NCBI RefSeq assembly: GCF_958979055.1
Contig: NC_084899.1
Location: 4,933,001 to 4,997,000, forward strand
Source of the DNA: Alnus glutinosa
Taxonomy: Eukaryota > Streptophyta > Magnoliopsida > Fagales > Betulaceae
Length of the DNA stretch: 64,000 bases
Direction of reading: 5' to 3'
Made by a program: the position numbers and the translations under genes. Positions 33,665 through 44,305 of the stretch are shown here, one piece after another; within the stretch, counting starts at the first letter, position 1; the number at the start of each line of letters is the position of its first letter. The notes under the pieces were generated by a model, which had not been told where the DNA came from, made no database searches, and worked only from the letters and a program-made list of their open reading frames with translations.

Positions 33665-34362
33665 TTACCTGTTTGGAATCTCCCTGAACGTTGAGGGCAA
33701 CAGAAAGAGGAAAAAATTTTCACAACGTTAACAAGTAGTGACCGGCAATGACCGGCCGTGGTTGGTTGGTGGAGAGAGATAGAGAAAGAGAAAGAGATAC
33801 CATAAAGAGAGAATACGGTGGTCGGCGCTCCTGGTCGGCTGGGCAGTGCTTCAATGGGTGGCGGTTGATGGTTTGCAACAATAAAGGAAACTGAGAGAGA
33901 GAGAGAGAGAGTACTGGTCAGAGATGGGCAGCGCTTGGTCGGTGAGTTGGTGGCCGGCACTCGGTTGGGTGGGGGAGCGAGACGGTGGAGATTTGAGAAA
34001 TGGGTTCGATCTATGGAGATTGCGGGTCGAGATCGATGGTTTGAGGGGGGTGGTGTCGGCCATTTGGTGGAGGTCAGTCGGACGGTGTGTGAGGGGGACG
34101 GTGGTCAACGTCAAAAATGGGGAGAAATTTTGGGGCAAAGAGAAATGGGGAGAAATTTCGGGGGAAATGAGGTAAATGATGAGCCACATCTCGACTTTGT
34201 TTCTTTTTTTTTCTTTTTTTTTTTTTTCTTTTTTTTATGCAGATCCAAAAATAAAGTAAATAAAGAAATTCTTTACATTTAAAAAATAAATAAATAAATA
34301 AATTGAAAGCCACGTGGCTTGGTGGTTCTTGGTGGGATGTTGGTGGGTACCTCAACATTTCC
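33665..34362 (-). repeat. Dispersed repeat, copy 2 (inverted relative to 5773-6467)
   Basis: Read on the minus strand it runs parallel to copy 1 from GGAAATGTTGAGGTACCCAC through AATGTAAAGAATTTCTTTAT, GATGTGGCTCATCATTTACC and ACCAGGAGCGCCGACCACC to a T-rich end. Small insertions and substitutions are spread throughout. The PPR fragment found after copy 1 is absent here. Confidence 0.75.
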
Positions 34363-36690
34363 AATTCTACACGGTACTTAAAAGTCCATCACTCGTCCAT
34401 CGGTGCTAATGTGGCATCACACCATGTCAACATTAATTTAATTTTTTTTTATTATTATTATTTTTTTAAAAAAAAAAAAAAAAAAAAAGTTTGAAAAACC
34501 AGGGTTGAAATGGAGCTAACAGGAGCCCGCCACCGTCGACCACCCACGAGCCCACTACATCCAGCTCCCTCGCCATCTCCGGATCTCCAGCGTTTCAACC
34601 CATTCTCTTCCCCAAAGCATTTTCCCTCAACCCTACCATCAACCACCCATGACCATGAGCCCGCCACCGGTACGTCCAGCCCACCCACAAGGCCTCCACC
34701 GGTACGTCTAGCTCCATATCCGGTTCTCCGGCCAAACCTGTTTCTATTTTACTTTTTTTGTTTTGTCAAATGGAGGTTTTTGGTTTCTCTTTTGATTATG
34801 GGTTGATTTTGAATTTGGTTATTTGAAATGGGTATTTCGTGCTTTATGTGTTAGGAGTATTTTGGAAGTAAGATTTTTTTATTTTCTATTTTTTTTTTTT
34901 TTAAAAAAAAAAAACGAAACAAAAAATTATGGAAGTTTGGTTATGAATTTGGTGAGTTTTGTTGGGTTTCGAGTGTTTTAGAAATTGGTTTTGTTCTGTG
35001 AGTCATTTAAGGATTTCTGATTTGATGTTCATTGGTTTGAAGTTGCTATGGAATCATTTTGTTTTTAGGGGTTTGAAGTGGGGTTTTTGGCGTCTGGTAG
35101 ATTGATTTTGTTTCTGGAGTGATGTGAGGATGTGGATTGTTGGGGATTTAGAAGATTGGTAAGAGGGTTACAACGGAGGTTGCGTTTTGGGAAAATTTGG
35201 GGATTTAGAAGATTGGTAATAGAGTTTTGTAGATGACACAGCAATGGGAAAATTAGAATACAATCAAATTATCGGAACTCTAGAGTTTTCCTACGTGCAT
35301 GTTGCTTCAAAGTACTGAGAAATGAAAAACCCACATGAAATCTGATGGGTTTTTACATTTCGATTTTTTGTGTTAAAAAATGCTTTGATGTAAGATTTTG
35401 GTACGAAGTGTGTCAAGTTTGTTATTTCTTCAAGGCCTCTGATTTCTTAAAACTCCTAAATGGATGTTGAATATATGAAATCTAAGTGAAAGCCTTTGTG
35501 CAGGCTATTAAACTTGTGTACATGTTTCAAATGTGTGAAAACAAGTCTTGATTTTCGTAATTGTGTTACTTAACCCATGCAGGTAAGCAGCAATAAAAAT
35601 ATATTTCACCTTAGAAACAAGATTTTGTTTCTTTGTAATATGTGATATTCCCATCAAAATGGAAAATGATACAACATAGTTACCCTTTAATATAGTTAGG
35701 GTTAGATTATGAGGGGCAAAATCTAAGATTCTCATTCTACATACATGCTCAACCTGCATTCCATGAGATTTTATGTGGCCCATAGATTGACTAGTATGAA
35801 TGGTGAAGGCCACTGAAATTCATTAAAATAGTCCAATATTACAAGCACCAGCTGGTATCGAAACCCATGATACAAGAAATGCACTCTTAAAGAACTTCCT
35901 TATTCAACTGATTGTAGCAGTATAAATTACAGTTTTTGGCTGTTAACTACAATATTGTCAATGCTCAACATTCAATATTATGATTTTGACAACATGCTTC
36001 ATCTAAAGAAAGCAAGGCAAAAAATAGGGCGATTTTTGTTTTTATTATGTTATACAAGAGACAAATGGAACAACCAGTTTAGCCGTTTAGGTGTAAAAGC
36101 CGTGTAATGAGGCTTTACTATGTTTTTATTATGCTATACAAGAGACAAATGGAACAACCAGTTTTTATTGTTCTTGATTTTTTTCGTAATTGCCAGTCTT
36201 AGAATTTGTTCAAAGCTTAAAGATCAAGGTTGCAAGAATTACCACCATCTTTATATGTTATCATGTAATTGTTATTATTTAGAATTTGTGGCATGAAATT
36301 AAGAACAATTTATTACTGGGAATATTGTGGCAAAAATTTGGTTATTAGAATGATGTATTAGGAGATAATGTGGAGTTGAACATACAAACAAGAATGTGGG
36401 TATGTAGTATATTTTTGTGGATATATGTTAGGCATACTAATTCTACTTTGATCTTTTAACTTTAAAACATTACCTAAAAGTTGGACGCTGACTTACTAAA
36501 AAAAATTAAGATGCAGCAAGTGATTACCATTGCAATCAATTTTGACATGGTTGGAACAAAAGACAATTGGTTGTGATGCTTCAAACAACCAAGGACATTG
36601 CTTGCAGATTCACATGTAAAAGGAAACAACAAATTATACTATCTCATCAAATGTTGAATCTAGATTTTTATTGATTAATGATTAAACACA
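34363..36690. other. Mostly non-coding, with one short Pro/Ser-rich frame
   Basis: A 98-codon plus-strand frame at 34510-34806 is Pro-, Ser- and His-rich, followed by T-rich sequence with splice-like motifs. It could be a gene leader or low-complexity sequence, and no family is recognised. A direct repeat of about 43 bp (36038-36080 and 36122-36164) lies in the right part. No other gene is supported. Confidence 0.4.
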
Positions 36691-37140
36691 ACTTAAAGAT
36701 ATAACTTTTCACCACCTTACCTATGTGGCAAAGTAGTCCCCACCTTAATTTATTTTAAAAAAATAAAAAAAAAATGCAAAAAATAGTGGGGGACCACTTT
36801 GACATATAGGCAAGGTGGTGAAAAGTTGTATTTTGGGTGGTGTTCAATCATTACTCTTTTTTATTTTTTAAAAATAAATTAAGGTGGGGGATCACCTTAC
36901 CACATAGGCAAGGTAATAAAAAATTGCATATTTAAGTGGCTTGAATCATTAGTCTACTACTTTTTAAGTTTTAAAAATAAAATAAGATGGAGGACCACCT
37001 TGCTTATGGGTGCAAAGTTGTATAAAAATGTAGCAATGAATTATTACTTTATTTTTAAAACTCAAAAAGTAGTAGGGGATCACCTTGCCACATAAGCAAA
37101 GTAGTGAAAAGTTATATAAAAAAGTAATAATAAATTATTA
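36690..37140. repeat. Cluster of short inverted/tandem repeat units upstream of the SWIB gene
   Basis: The motif CCACCTTGCC(A)CATAGGCAAGGTGGTGAAAAG, in both orientations and with changes, occurs about five times (near 36703, 36795, 36885, 36995 and 37080). The units are separated by AT-rich spacers. It resembles nested copies of a palindromic MITE family and ends about 130 bp before the SWIB start codon. Confidence 0.65.
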
Positions 37141-37240
37141 TTAAAAAAATTAAGTTGTAAAAACTCAAAAACTATAGGAGCATTTAACCTTAAATTTTAA
37201 TCCCACCGATCGAAAAGTCTCTATTTCTTTTGTCTCTGTC

Positions 37241-37250
37241 CTAGGGTTTT
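37241..37250 (+). promoter_or_regulatory. Telo-box-like element in the SWIB 5' leader
   Basis: CTAGGGTTTT lies 20 bp before the ATG. AGGGTTT (telo-box) elements are common in 5' regions of plant genes for translation and organelle biogenesis. The role here is inferred from position only. Confidence 0.45.
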
Positions 37251-37269
37251 AAAAAGCAGTGAGGCTCCC

Positions 37270-38096
37270 ATGGCAGCGGCAGCAGCAGCAGCAGCATCGC
37301 GTTGGAGGGCAGTGTTCGGGGGAACGAGGACACTGATGGCGGCTGCCAAGGCATTCTCCGCGTCGTCCTCTTCTGCTCCTGCCAAGAGGGCTTCCACAAA
37401 GAAGCCAACGTCGAGGTACAAAGGGCCTCCTGGCATACAGAAGGTGGTTCAGGTCTCTCCTCAACTCGGCAGATTCCTCGATGTCTCCTATTGCTCCCGC
37501 ACCTTGGCCGTCAAGTGGATCTGGGTTTACATCAAGCGCCACGACCTCCAGGTTTTCTCTCTCCCTTTCTCTCTGTCTTAGGGTTAGGGTTTCGTAATTT
37601 GTTCCTCTCTTTTATTTGACGGACTGTGATTATACTGCGATTGACAAAATTACTTAACCCGGGCCAACACAGGGAAAATGTTATTGTTAATTGTTTCACT
37701 TCACATGGGCTATAGGTGGCATAGGAAAACTGTAATAATTCACTTGTCATGATGTGAAAATATTTGGCAGGTTCCTTTCTTAATTTATATAACTTTTGCT
37801 TATGGTCATGGCATTGCAAATCCTCAGAACTCATTTTCAATAGTTCTGTTGCATGCCTTTTTCTTTTTTTTTTTTCTTTTTCTGATAAGTGATAGTTCTG
37901 TTGCATGCCTACCACCTGCTTCTTGTCTTTTCTTAATTTCTGGTGCATGACACACTACAATGTTTTGCAGAACCCTGAAAATAAGCGGGAAGTCTTTTGT
38001 GATGAGGAGCTGAAATCCATTTTCCCTGGGAAAGACAGAGTTGGGTTCCAAGATATCACTAGGTTGCTGTCAAGCCATTTTGTGAAGTCTGGTTGA
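37270..38096 (+). CDS. SWIB/MDM2-domain protein, small, probably organelle-targeted
   Basis: Two exons, 37270-37551 and 37971-38096, join in phase 0 with a GT donor and TTTTGCAG acceptor to give 135 residues. The N-terminus is an Ala run followed by Arg/Ser-rich sequence (residues 1-50), like a transit peptide. Residues about 55-133 form a SWIB fold: GIQKVVQVSPQLGRFL, WIWVYIKRHDLQNPENKREV, FPGKDRVGFQDITRLLSSHF. This is the BAF60b-type domain that small plant proteins use alone and chromatin remodellers use as one part. In plants such short forms are found in the nucleus, plastid or mitochondria. The start context TCCCATGGC is good. The frame has no defects, so the gene looks functional. The 419-bp intron has no repeats apart from a pyrimidine run. 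Confidence 0.9.
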
Positions 38097-38228
38097 TAAT
38101 AGCTTAAAAGTGCTTATTTTTTCAATTAAAATAAGCATTATCATACATTATTGTGATTTAATTCTTGCATTTTATATTTAATTGTGGAATATTGTTTAAT
38201 TATTAATCTTGAGCTTAAATGATATATT

Positions 38229-38712
38229 AAGAGCATTCCTAGTAGCCTCACCAAATTTTACTCACCAAAATAGCTAAAAATCACTTTTTTCTATTATGGT
38301 GAGCTACTTTATTAAAATTCCCCTAGCCGCCTCACCATTTTAACTAGTCAATATTCACTATTCCATTTAAATAATAATTTTTCAAATTTTTTTTATTATT
38401 TCTCTATTTAATATTTTTACAAAGAATCCTTCATATCCTTGAAAAAATGACATTATCGTGTGAGAGAGAAGGGAGATGAGAGACGAAAAATGAGAGAAAA
38501 CATGAAAAAAGTGTGCTGATCATGTGAGAGAGAAAAGTGAAACAAAATTTGGTGAGTGAATATTACTCATCAGAATTGGTGAGTAATTTCACTCATCAAA
38601 ACTTTTTAGTTAAAATGATGAGGCTGTTGGGAGTGGTTTTAGAGTATTTTCATCAAATTGACTCACCAAAATAACTAAAAAGCTATTTTGATGAGGCTAC
38701 TAGGAAAGTTCT
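38229..38712. mobile_element. Pair of adjacent small non-autonomous elements
   Basis: One unit runs from AGAGCATTCCTAGTAGCCTC (38229) to GGCTGTTGGGAGTGGTTTTAG (about 38641). A second, smaller one continues to GAGGCTACTAGGAAAGTTCT (38712). Their ends are inverted versions of a shared GTAGCCTCACCAAAAT motif. No transposase and no clear target duplication were found. They lie 130 bp past the SWIB stop codon and may contribute to its 3' end. Confidence 0.6.
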
Positions 38713-40499
38713 AATGCAAAAGTTTGTGCTTTGTAGGAATTATAAAAAGAGATAGAAAAGTAAAAGGAATAAAAGGCATAAAAGTGAATAGTTAAGTAAA
38801 TTTTAGTTTACCATCTCTACATTGCTCCACTGGTTAATGCTTGGGCTTTTGTGAACCTGGCTTTTGTGAACCTTTATTAATCATGATGCTCTCTTTATCT
38901 TTGCCTCATGCAGTTGAAAGACCCTTTTCTTTTCTTTTTCCTTACTGTTTTCCCCTTTTATTTTGCAAACCTTTGGGGCTTTATGTTTGAACCGGCAACC
39001 CTAGGTTTAGGGCATGGTTTAGAAAACCCAGTTTGACTTACCATTGGAGAAATGATGTGGAAAATGTGTGATAGGACCACTATGTAAAGAAATCTCGGGC
39101 TCGCTCTGGTGGTATTTTGGCATTGTAAACGGGTTCAAGTGAAAGCTCATTCAATGAAAGTCTATCACTTAGAATTATCTTCGTGATTATGTACTGCATT
39201 TAGATTGATATTATTCATTGCTGGATGAACTTTTCAATACGGCGGTGTATGTACCTTGTTTAAGGATAACTGATTGGATTTATATGCCAACCTTTGAGCT
39301 TCCTTTTGCCTCTTTTGTTTGGTTAGTTTGGCATTTTAGGATTTATCTTAGGTTAAAACTTTTCTTAAAATTTAGATCTCATTTAATTTGCGGAATGAGT
39401 ATTCTATTGGAAAATAGAATAATTATTATCAAGAATTTTGGGGGTGGAATAAAATGATTATTTTTACTCTTTAATTTAGTAACAATTCATATATTTTAAT
39501 TGGAATTTAATCAAAATTACTAAAAAAAAAACTCCACATTTTAAACAAAAAAAAAAAAACTCATTATTAAAAAAAAATTGAAAAACCAGTGGAGTGGTTG
39601 GCCACCCACTTAAGAGTCGAGAGTGGTCACAACCACCCTTGGAGTGGTTTTTGGGGGTGGTCATGACTACACCCTAAATACTCATCAGGGTGGTCGACCA
39701 TCCCCAAAAGCATCACGACCACCCACGGCTTAATATATGGGTTGGGGTGGCCAAAAATAATAATAATAATAAGTAGTTTTTTTTTCTTGGAAAATAGTTT
39801 ATTCCCTTAAGAATAGGCTGAATAGCAATTACTCTAATTTTTTTTTTATTTTTTTAGAAAGGAAAAAGAATAAGTATTAATCTTTGTAAGAGAATATGTA
39901 TTTCAAATTTCCAATAGGAGGCTTACGAGCCCATTGCGGGCTCTTTGTGTTGCTTTGGTGTTAAATAGACCTTTGGAAACTCTTATATCTTATTTATTTT
40001 CTTTGCTATTCTTTTTTGGCTTGGGCGCTATATTTATCAGTGTGGCTATCATGATGAATGGCTATTTCAATGCCATTTGATCTTGGAAACACCACATACA
40101 TTTTTTATTTAACTTATGATTTGACTTTTAAAAAAAAAAAAAAAAATTAAAGGAATATACCTATCAAACAAAATAATGACTATTTTATAAGAATAGTCAT
40201 TTCAATTCATATGCCTATTTCGCAAACCAAACAAAGCTTTACTGAAAAAACATGCGTCAAAGCTACGAGATAATGGGGGTAATTTTATTTGAACTACCAA
40301 CCTACTTCCCAATTGGATTATAAATTTAAAACTGCGTGGTTGATGGTATGGAAGTTAAATTGAATTAAGCATCATATGTTGATTGCAAATGGGGGTGTAT
40401 AAGCGGGGTGGTTATTAACCGGTAACTGTTAATAACTGGCAACAATTATTAACCAAAAAAACCGAAAATAACCGCAATCGGGTAGTGTGGTTACAGGGT
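38713..40499. other. Non-coding region with a GC-rich repeat block
   Basis: AT-rich DNA with poly-A/T runs. A block at about 39585-39745 is rich in GGTGGTC/GACCACC motifs in both orientations, similar in style to the core of the Mutator-like MITE at 1550-2284. No gene is supported. Confidence 0.4.
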
Positions 40500-40508
40500 A
40501 TAATTGGT

Positions 40509-40690
40509 GAGTAATGCTACACATCATCCCCTTGTCTTCCTTTTGTCCCTCCAAAATTGATGTGGCTCTTAAAATCACCATTGAATTTTTAATATATCAC
40601 TATTGAATTTTGATCCAATAGTGATTTTAAGAGCCACATCAATTTTGGGAGGACAAAAGGAGGACAAGGGGATGATGTGTAGCATTACTC
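40509..40690. mobile_element. Almost fully palindromic MITE with 9-bp target duplication
   Basis: The left half starts GAGTAATGCTACACATCATC and the right half is its inverse, ending GATGATGTGTAGCATTACTC. The two halves match for about 80 bp around a short centre. The duplication ATAATTGGT lies at 40500-40508 and 40691-40699. Length is 182 bp. The duplication length suggests a Mutator-type origin. Confidence 0.9.
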
Positions 40691-40865
40691 ATAATTGGTT
40701 AATAATCGAGTAATCGGTAACCAGTTTATATATATTAAAAAATGAAACTTCTATGTAGCCATTAATATTTTTTAAGATTCTAAAAGAGGATGTCATCATG
40801 CCAATGACCTGGAAATGATTGGTATTTCATGTTATGGAAAGCATCACTACAAAAAATGTATGCAT

Positions 40866-41046
40866 TTTGACACGTGCAGTTTGACACGTGTACAGTGCTG
40901 TACACGTGTCAAACATTTAGACACGTGCACTTTGACACGCGTAAGACGCGTGTCAAATGTGCACGACATTAAGTGCACAAGTTGACACGTGTATTGAGAT
41001 ACATGTGTCAAATTTGACACGTGTATCTCAATACACGTGTCAAATT
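40866..41046. promoter_or_regulatory. Left subterminal repeat array of the CACTA element
   Basis: About eight copies of TTGACACGTGTA-like sequence in both orientations occur in 180 bp, many arranged as palindromes of 25-35 bp (for example GACACGTGTACAGTGCTGTA then CACGTGTC). Subterminal motifs of this kind are the binding sites of TNPA in En/Spm. Confidence 0.75.
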
Positions 41047-41348
41047 GGTTATTTTTTTTAAAAAAAAATCCAAATCGAATTTTTCATTTAAATAAATTAA
41101 AATTTTAATTAAATAAAAAATCCAATTTGGATTTTTTTTCTTCAATTTAGTTTTGGTATTGGTTATTTAAAATTATTTGGTATAATAATTTTAATAGTTA
41201 TTTCAAATTTTATTATTTCCGACCACAAATAACGCAATATTGATTTTACCGAAAAACAGCACAAAATAATATTACACAAATCATAAGTTAATAACGTATT
41301 CGTTAACTAAGCAAATATTTACACATAAAAATTAATTACACAAAATAT

Positions 41349-44108
41349 CTACAAATCTGAAGGGCGTTCCTGCGAATGAGGAGGTACCGTCCCAGGCGTG
41401 TTCTCGCCAACCGGCGATTGCTGCGCAAGGAATGGTGTAGCGGGCGAAGGTGTAGCGACAATGGAATGCTGGGTCAGCCGTCGTCCAACAGGCGACAACG
41501 TACCAACCGTTGTCGAATTACCTGCAAATCATATAGACAATTAAAGTATATAATATTACTTGCAAAATTAAAGGGGTAATTAAAACAAATTGAAATTAAT
41601 TTTGTCCTACACACAGTATAAATCATACCTGCAGATGCACTACTAACAGACGACGTACTACCTACGTGTGCAGGTGAAGGCGTACCAAGACATGGTGCTG
41701 ATGCTCCCATGGAGGACATGAAGACCTCAACCTGTCGCAGGCGCTGCTCCAACAGGTCATTCCTCGCTCGCTCAGCCTGTAGCTCCGCTTGGATCTCTTC
41801 CATCTTCCGAGTGTGTTCGGCCCAATCCCGAGACGTGCCCTGAGATGGTCCCCCTTGTGACCGAGGCCTATATGAGAAACATGTCCCCCGAACAGGTGTG
41901 ACGTTCGGCCCAACCTGCCGAACCCTCCCTGCATACTCAGGCCTCCCAACCGCCTGTTCGTAAGCGTCGTTCGGTGCCCAACGCACCGTGTCTGCGGAGA
42001 CGCTTTGCGTGGCGGCTGGATCACTGGATAAACTCTGCGTCATCCTCTCCTGTACGTCGTCAACATGAAAAAGTCATATATTGAATAATGAAAAATCACA
42101 CATAATTTTAAAAATAATAGTAAATTAAATCAGTAGCATACGCATAGGACCCGTGTACGTTCGTTCACGTGAGTGCCGTCCTTCCTTGTGTGGGTCTTCA
42201 CGAACGACGCGGCGCGAGTGGGGGGCGTGCCAGATGTACATGTCTGTCGTCATGCAGTTGACATATATAAGAAACAGATAGCGATAAAAATAGTATAAAT
42301 AAAAATAAAAACAATTATCAACAAATATATATAACATAAACATATATATTTTCATACCTCCTCGTGATTAAATCTGGCATAACTTTTAGATCCCGTACAA
42401 TGAGGAAGGTCATTCTGCTCGCGCAGCCTCTTCATCCGTTCAGAGGTTGCCTACGCATTTAACATGAAAATAAAAATGTAAGCATTGACACACTTAAATT
42501 AAAACTAAAATTAAATAAACTGTTATTAAAAAACCACAACATTTTCTTGGCCTACATACGATTTTTTGCTCACGGCACCAATCTCTCAGCAGGAACTCTA
42601 CATCTTCTGCGTCATAGTTGCCAAAAAAATTGTTCGGCATTCTCGCACGGATACTCTCGGGCGTGTCACCGTCTCTAATACGTAGTTTGGTTTTGAACCT
42701 CGACTTCCACGAGCGGTGCTTACGGCCAATATCACATAAAGCCTCCTGTTGTGCCCTGCGCGCGTCTACTGATACAGGTAGATAGAACTCCTCCTGCACA
42801 TTCAACACATTTTTATAGGTTTAAAAACTTCAAGAAATACATTAATCTCAAGTTTAATTCAAATAAATAATTAAATTATATTCATAGACATACCATCAGC
42901 GCGTCCCACATTGTCTGCTTAATCTGCCTATTTACCTTCGCCCATTCGTCCTGCATGTGTATGTAGGACCCACTCCTGATCAGCTTGCCCTCAGCCCGCC
43001 GAAATCGATTGCAGGCCCGTCCTACAGGTTGTATAGCAGCATTGTACTGCAATACAACCTTCTTCCCCCTCGGGAGGACCCAGTTTCTCGCTGGGTCGTC
43101 AATCACCTCATAATAAATGGTCCCGTCTGGGTTGTACCCTAATGAAAGAAATATTCAACATTAATGTTAAATATTTAATCATAAGATTAAAGAACATATA
43201 TATATATATATAAACAATTTCTAATCAAATATTTATTTATTTCAAAACCAAAAAAAAAAAAAAAATTTGGTAACAGAATCTGAGTTTTAAGGATGTCTAA
43301 ATATGTACTTACCCATCAACCGAATCTGCTCAATCCGTATGTGCTGGGTCGCTGGGTCGCCCGCAACCTCCTCGCCAACCCCTCCGGCTTGTGGATCCTG
43401 CTGATCATCATCTGAATCCATATCCTGGGGACTACCGGGGGCCAACTGATCGGTACCCAACATCGCAACGTCCTCCTCATGGGTACTCTGGCTCCCCCCC
43501 ACATCTGGCATCTGACTCTCACTGGAAAGTGGCATCTGACTCTCACTGGAAAGTGGCATCTGGCTCTCACCAGATAAAGGCATCTGGCTCTCTACATGCC
43601 CCGGGCCCTGACTCGCCCCCGATGCTGGCATCTGTCTCGGCCCCAAAATCTGGCCAGGCATCGCCGCCTGTGCCGGTATCTGTCCCAACCCCATAGCCGG
43701 CATCTGCATCTCCCCGGTCTGTGACAATGGAAATCTACAATCCTGCGTTTCACTATCAGGGTTACACGTCATAGGTCGACTATACGTATACGGAAAGTAC
43801 GGCGCATAACCCTGTGACCCCATCCCCTCTTGCACCCACCATCGATAGGCGTTACCCGGTTGGGTGAACCCTATCTGAGATAATGTCGGCAGCTCCGACA
43901 ATGGAGAGCTGCAAGGTCCAGCTGTGCTGCTCTGTCCGTGATCTGACGTGGGCACGGCCACCATACCCGGCAACAATGGTCTATAAGCCCCGTCTGGGTG
44001 GTGTGGCCACGCTGCAGAATACAATGCCGTCGAAACAGTGGGCGTGGTCATGGGGGGCACGGGTGGGCTAGGTGCCCGATACGCATAATGAGGGGGTCTC
44101 TGGTCCAT
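41349..44108 (-). CDS. TNPA-type CACTA protein (Transposase_24, Ptta/En/Spm family)
   Basis: Seven exons join without a stop or phase error: 44108-43313, 43138-42894, 42793-42560, 42450-42358, 42243-42142, 42049-41629 and 41521-41349, giving about 687 residues. The first 260 are Pro/Gln/Ser/Met-rich and include four 8-residue [12 protein letters not shown] repeats. Exons 2-5 carry the plant transposase domain (PF03004): [54 protein letters not shown] and [19 protein letters not shown]. Exon 6 has a coiled coil ([20 protein letters not shown]). The family binds subterminal repeats of its own element. A splice acceptor lies 6 bp before the ATG, so an upstream non-coding exon is likely, perhaps shared with the TNPD gene 198 bp upstream. 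Confidence 0.85.
43512..43610 (-). repeat. 24-bp coding minisatellite in the TNPA-type gene
   Basis: Four in-frame units encode [24 protein letters not shown] and ESQMPDVG. The two central units are nearly identical at the DNA level, implying recent unit gain. Confidence 0.85.
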
Positions 44109-44305
44109 CAATACCTGCGAACAAATGCAGACAAATTAATTAGAATATGTTTTTTTAATATATTTTTAATGAACATACTAAAGAACAACGAAATTTATGC
44201 AATTAATGAAAATTTGTATTGAGTACAAGCGAATTGTACAAACAATATATATACCAGTCAAGTGTATTGAGTTCAAGCTAATTATACTCACAACAAATAC
44301 ATCAA

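Noticed and set aside
33670..36000. Missing first exon of the PP2C gene
   Set aside because: No frame with the expected N-terminal PP2C motifs was seen on the minus strand up to the SWIB gene.
43391..43696. Plus-strand frame with repeated SDSHWKVA
   Set aside because: It is antisense to the coding minisatellite of the TNPA-type gene.
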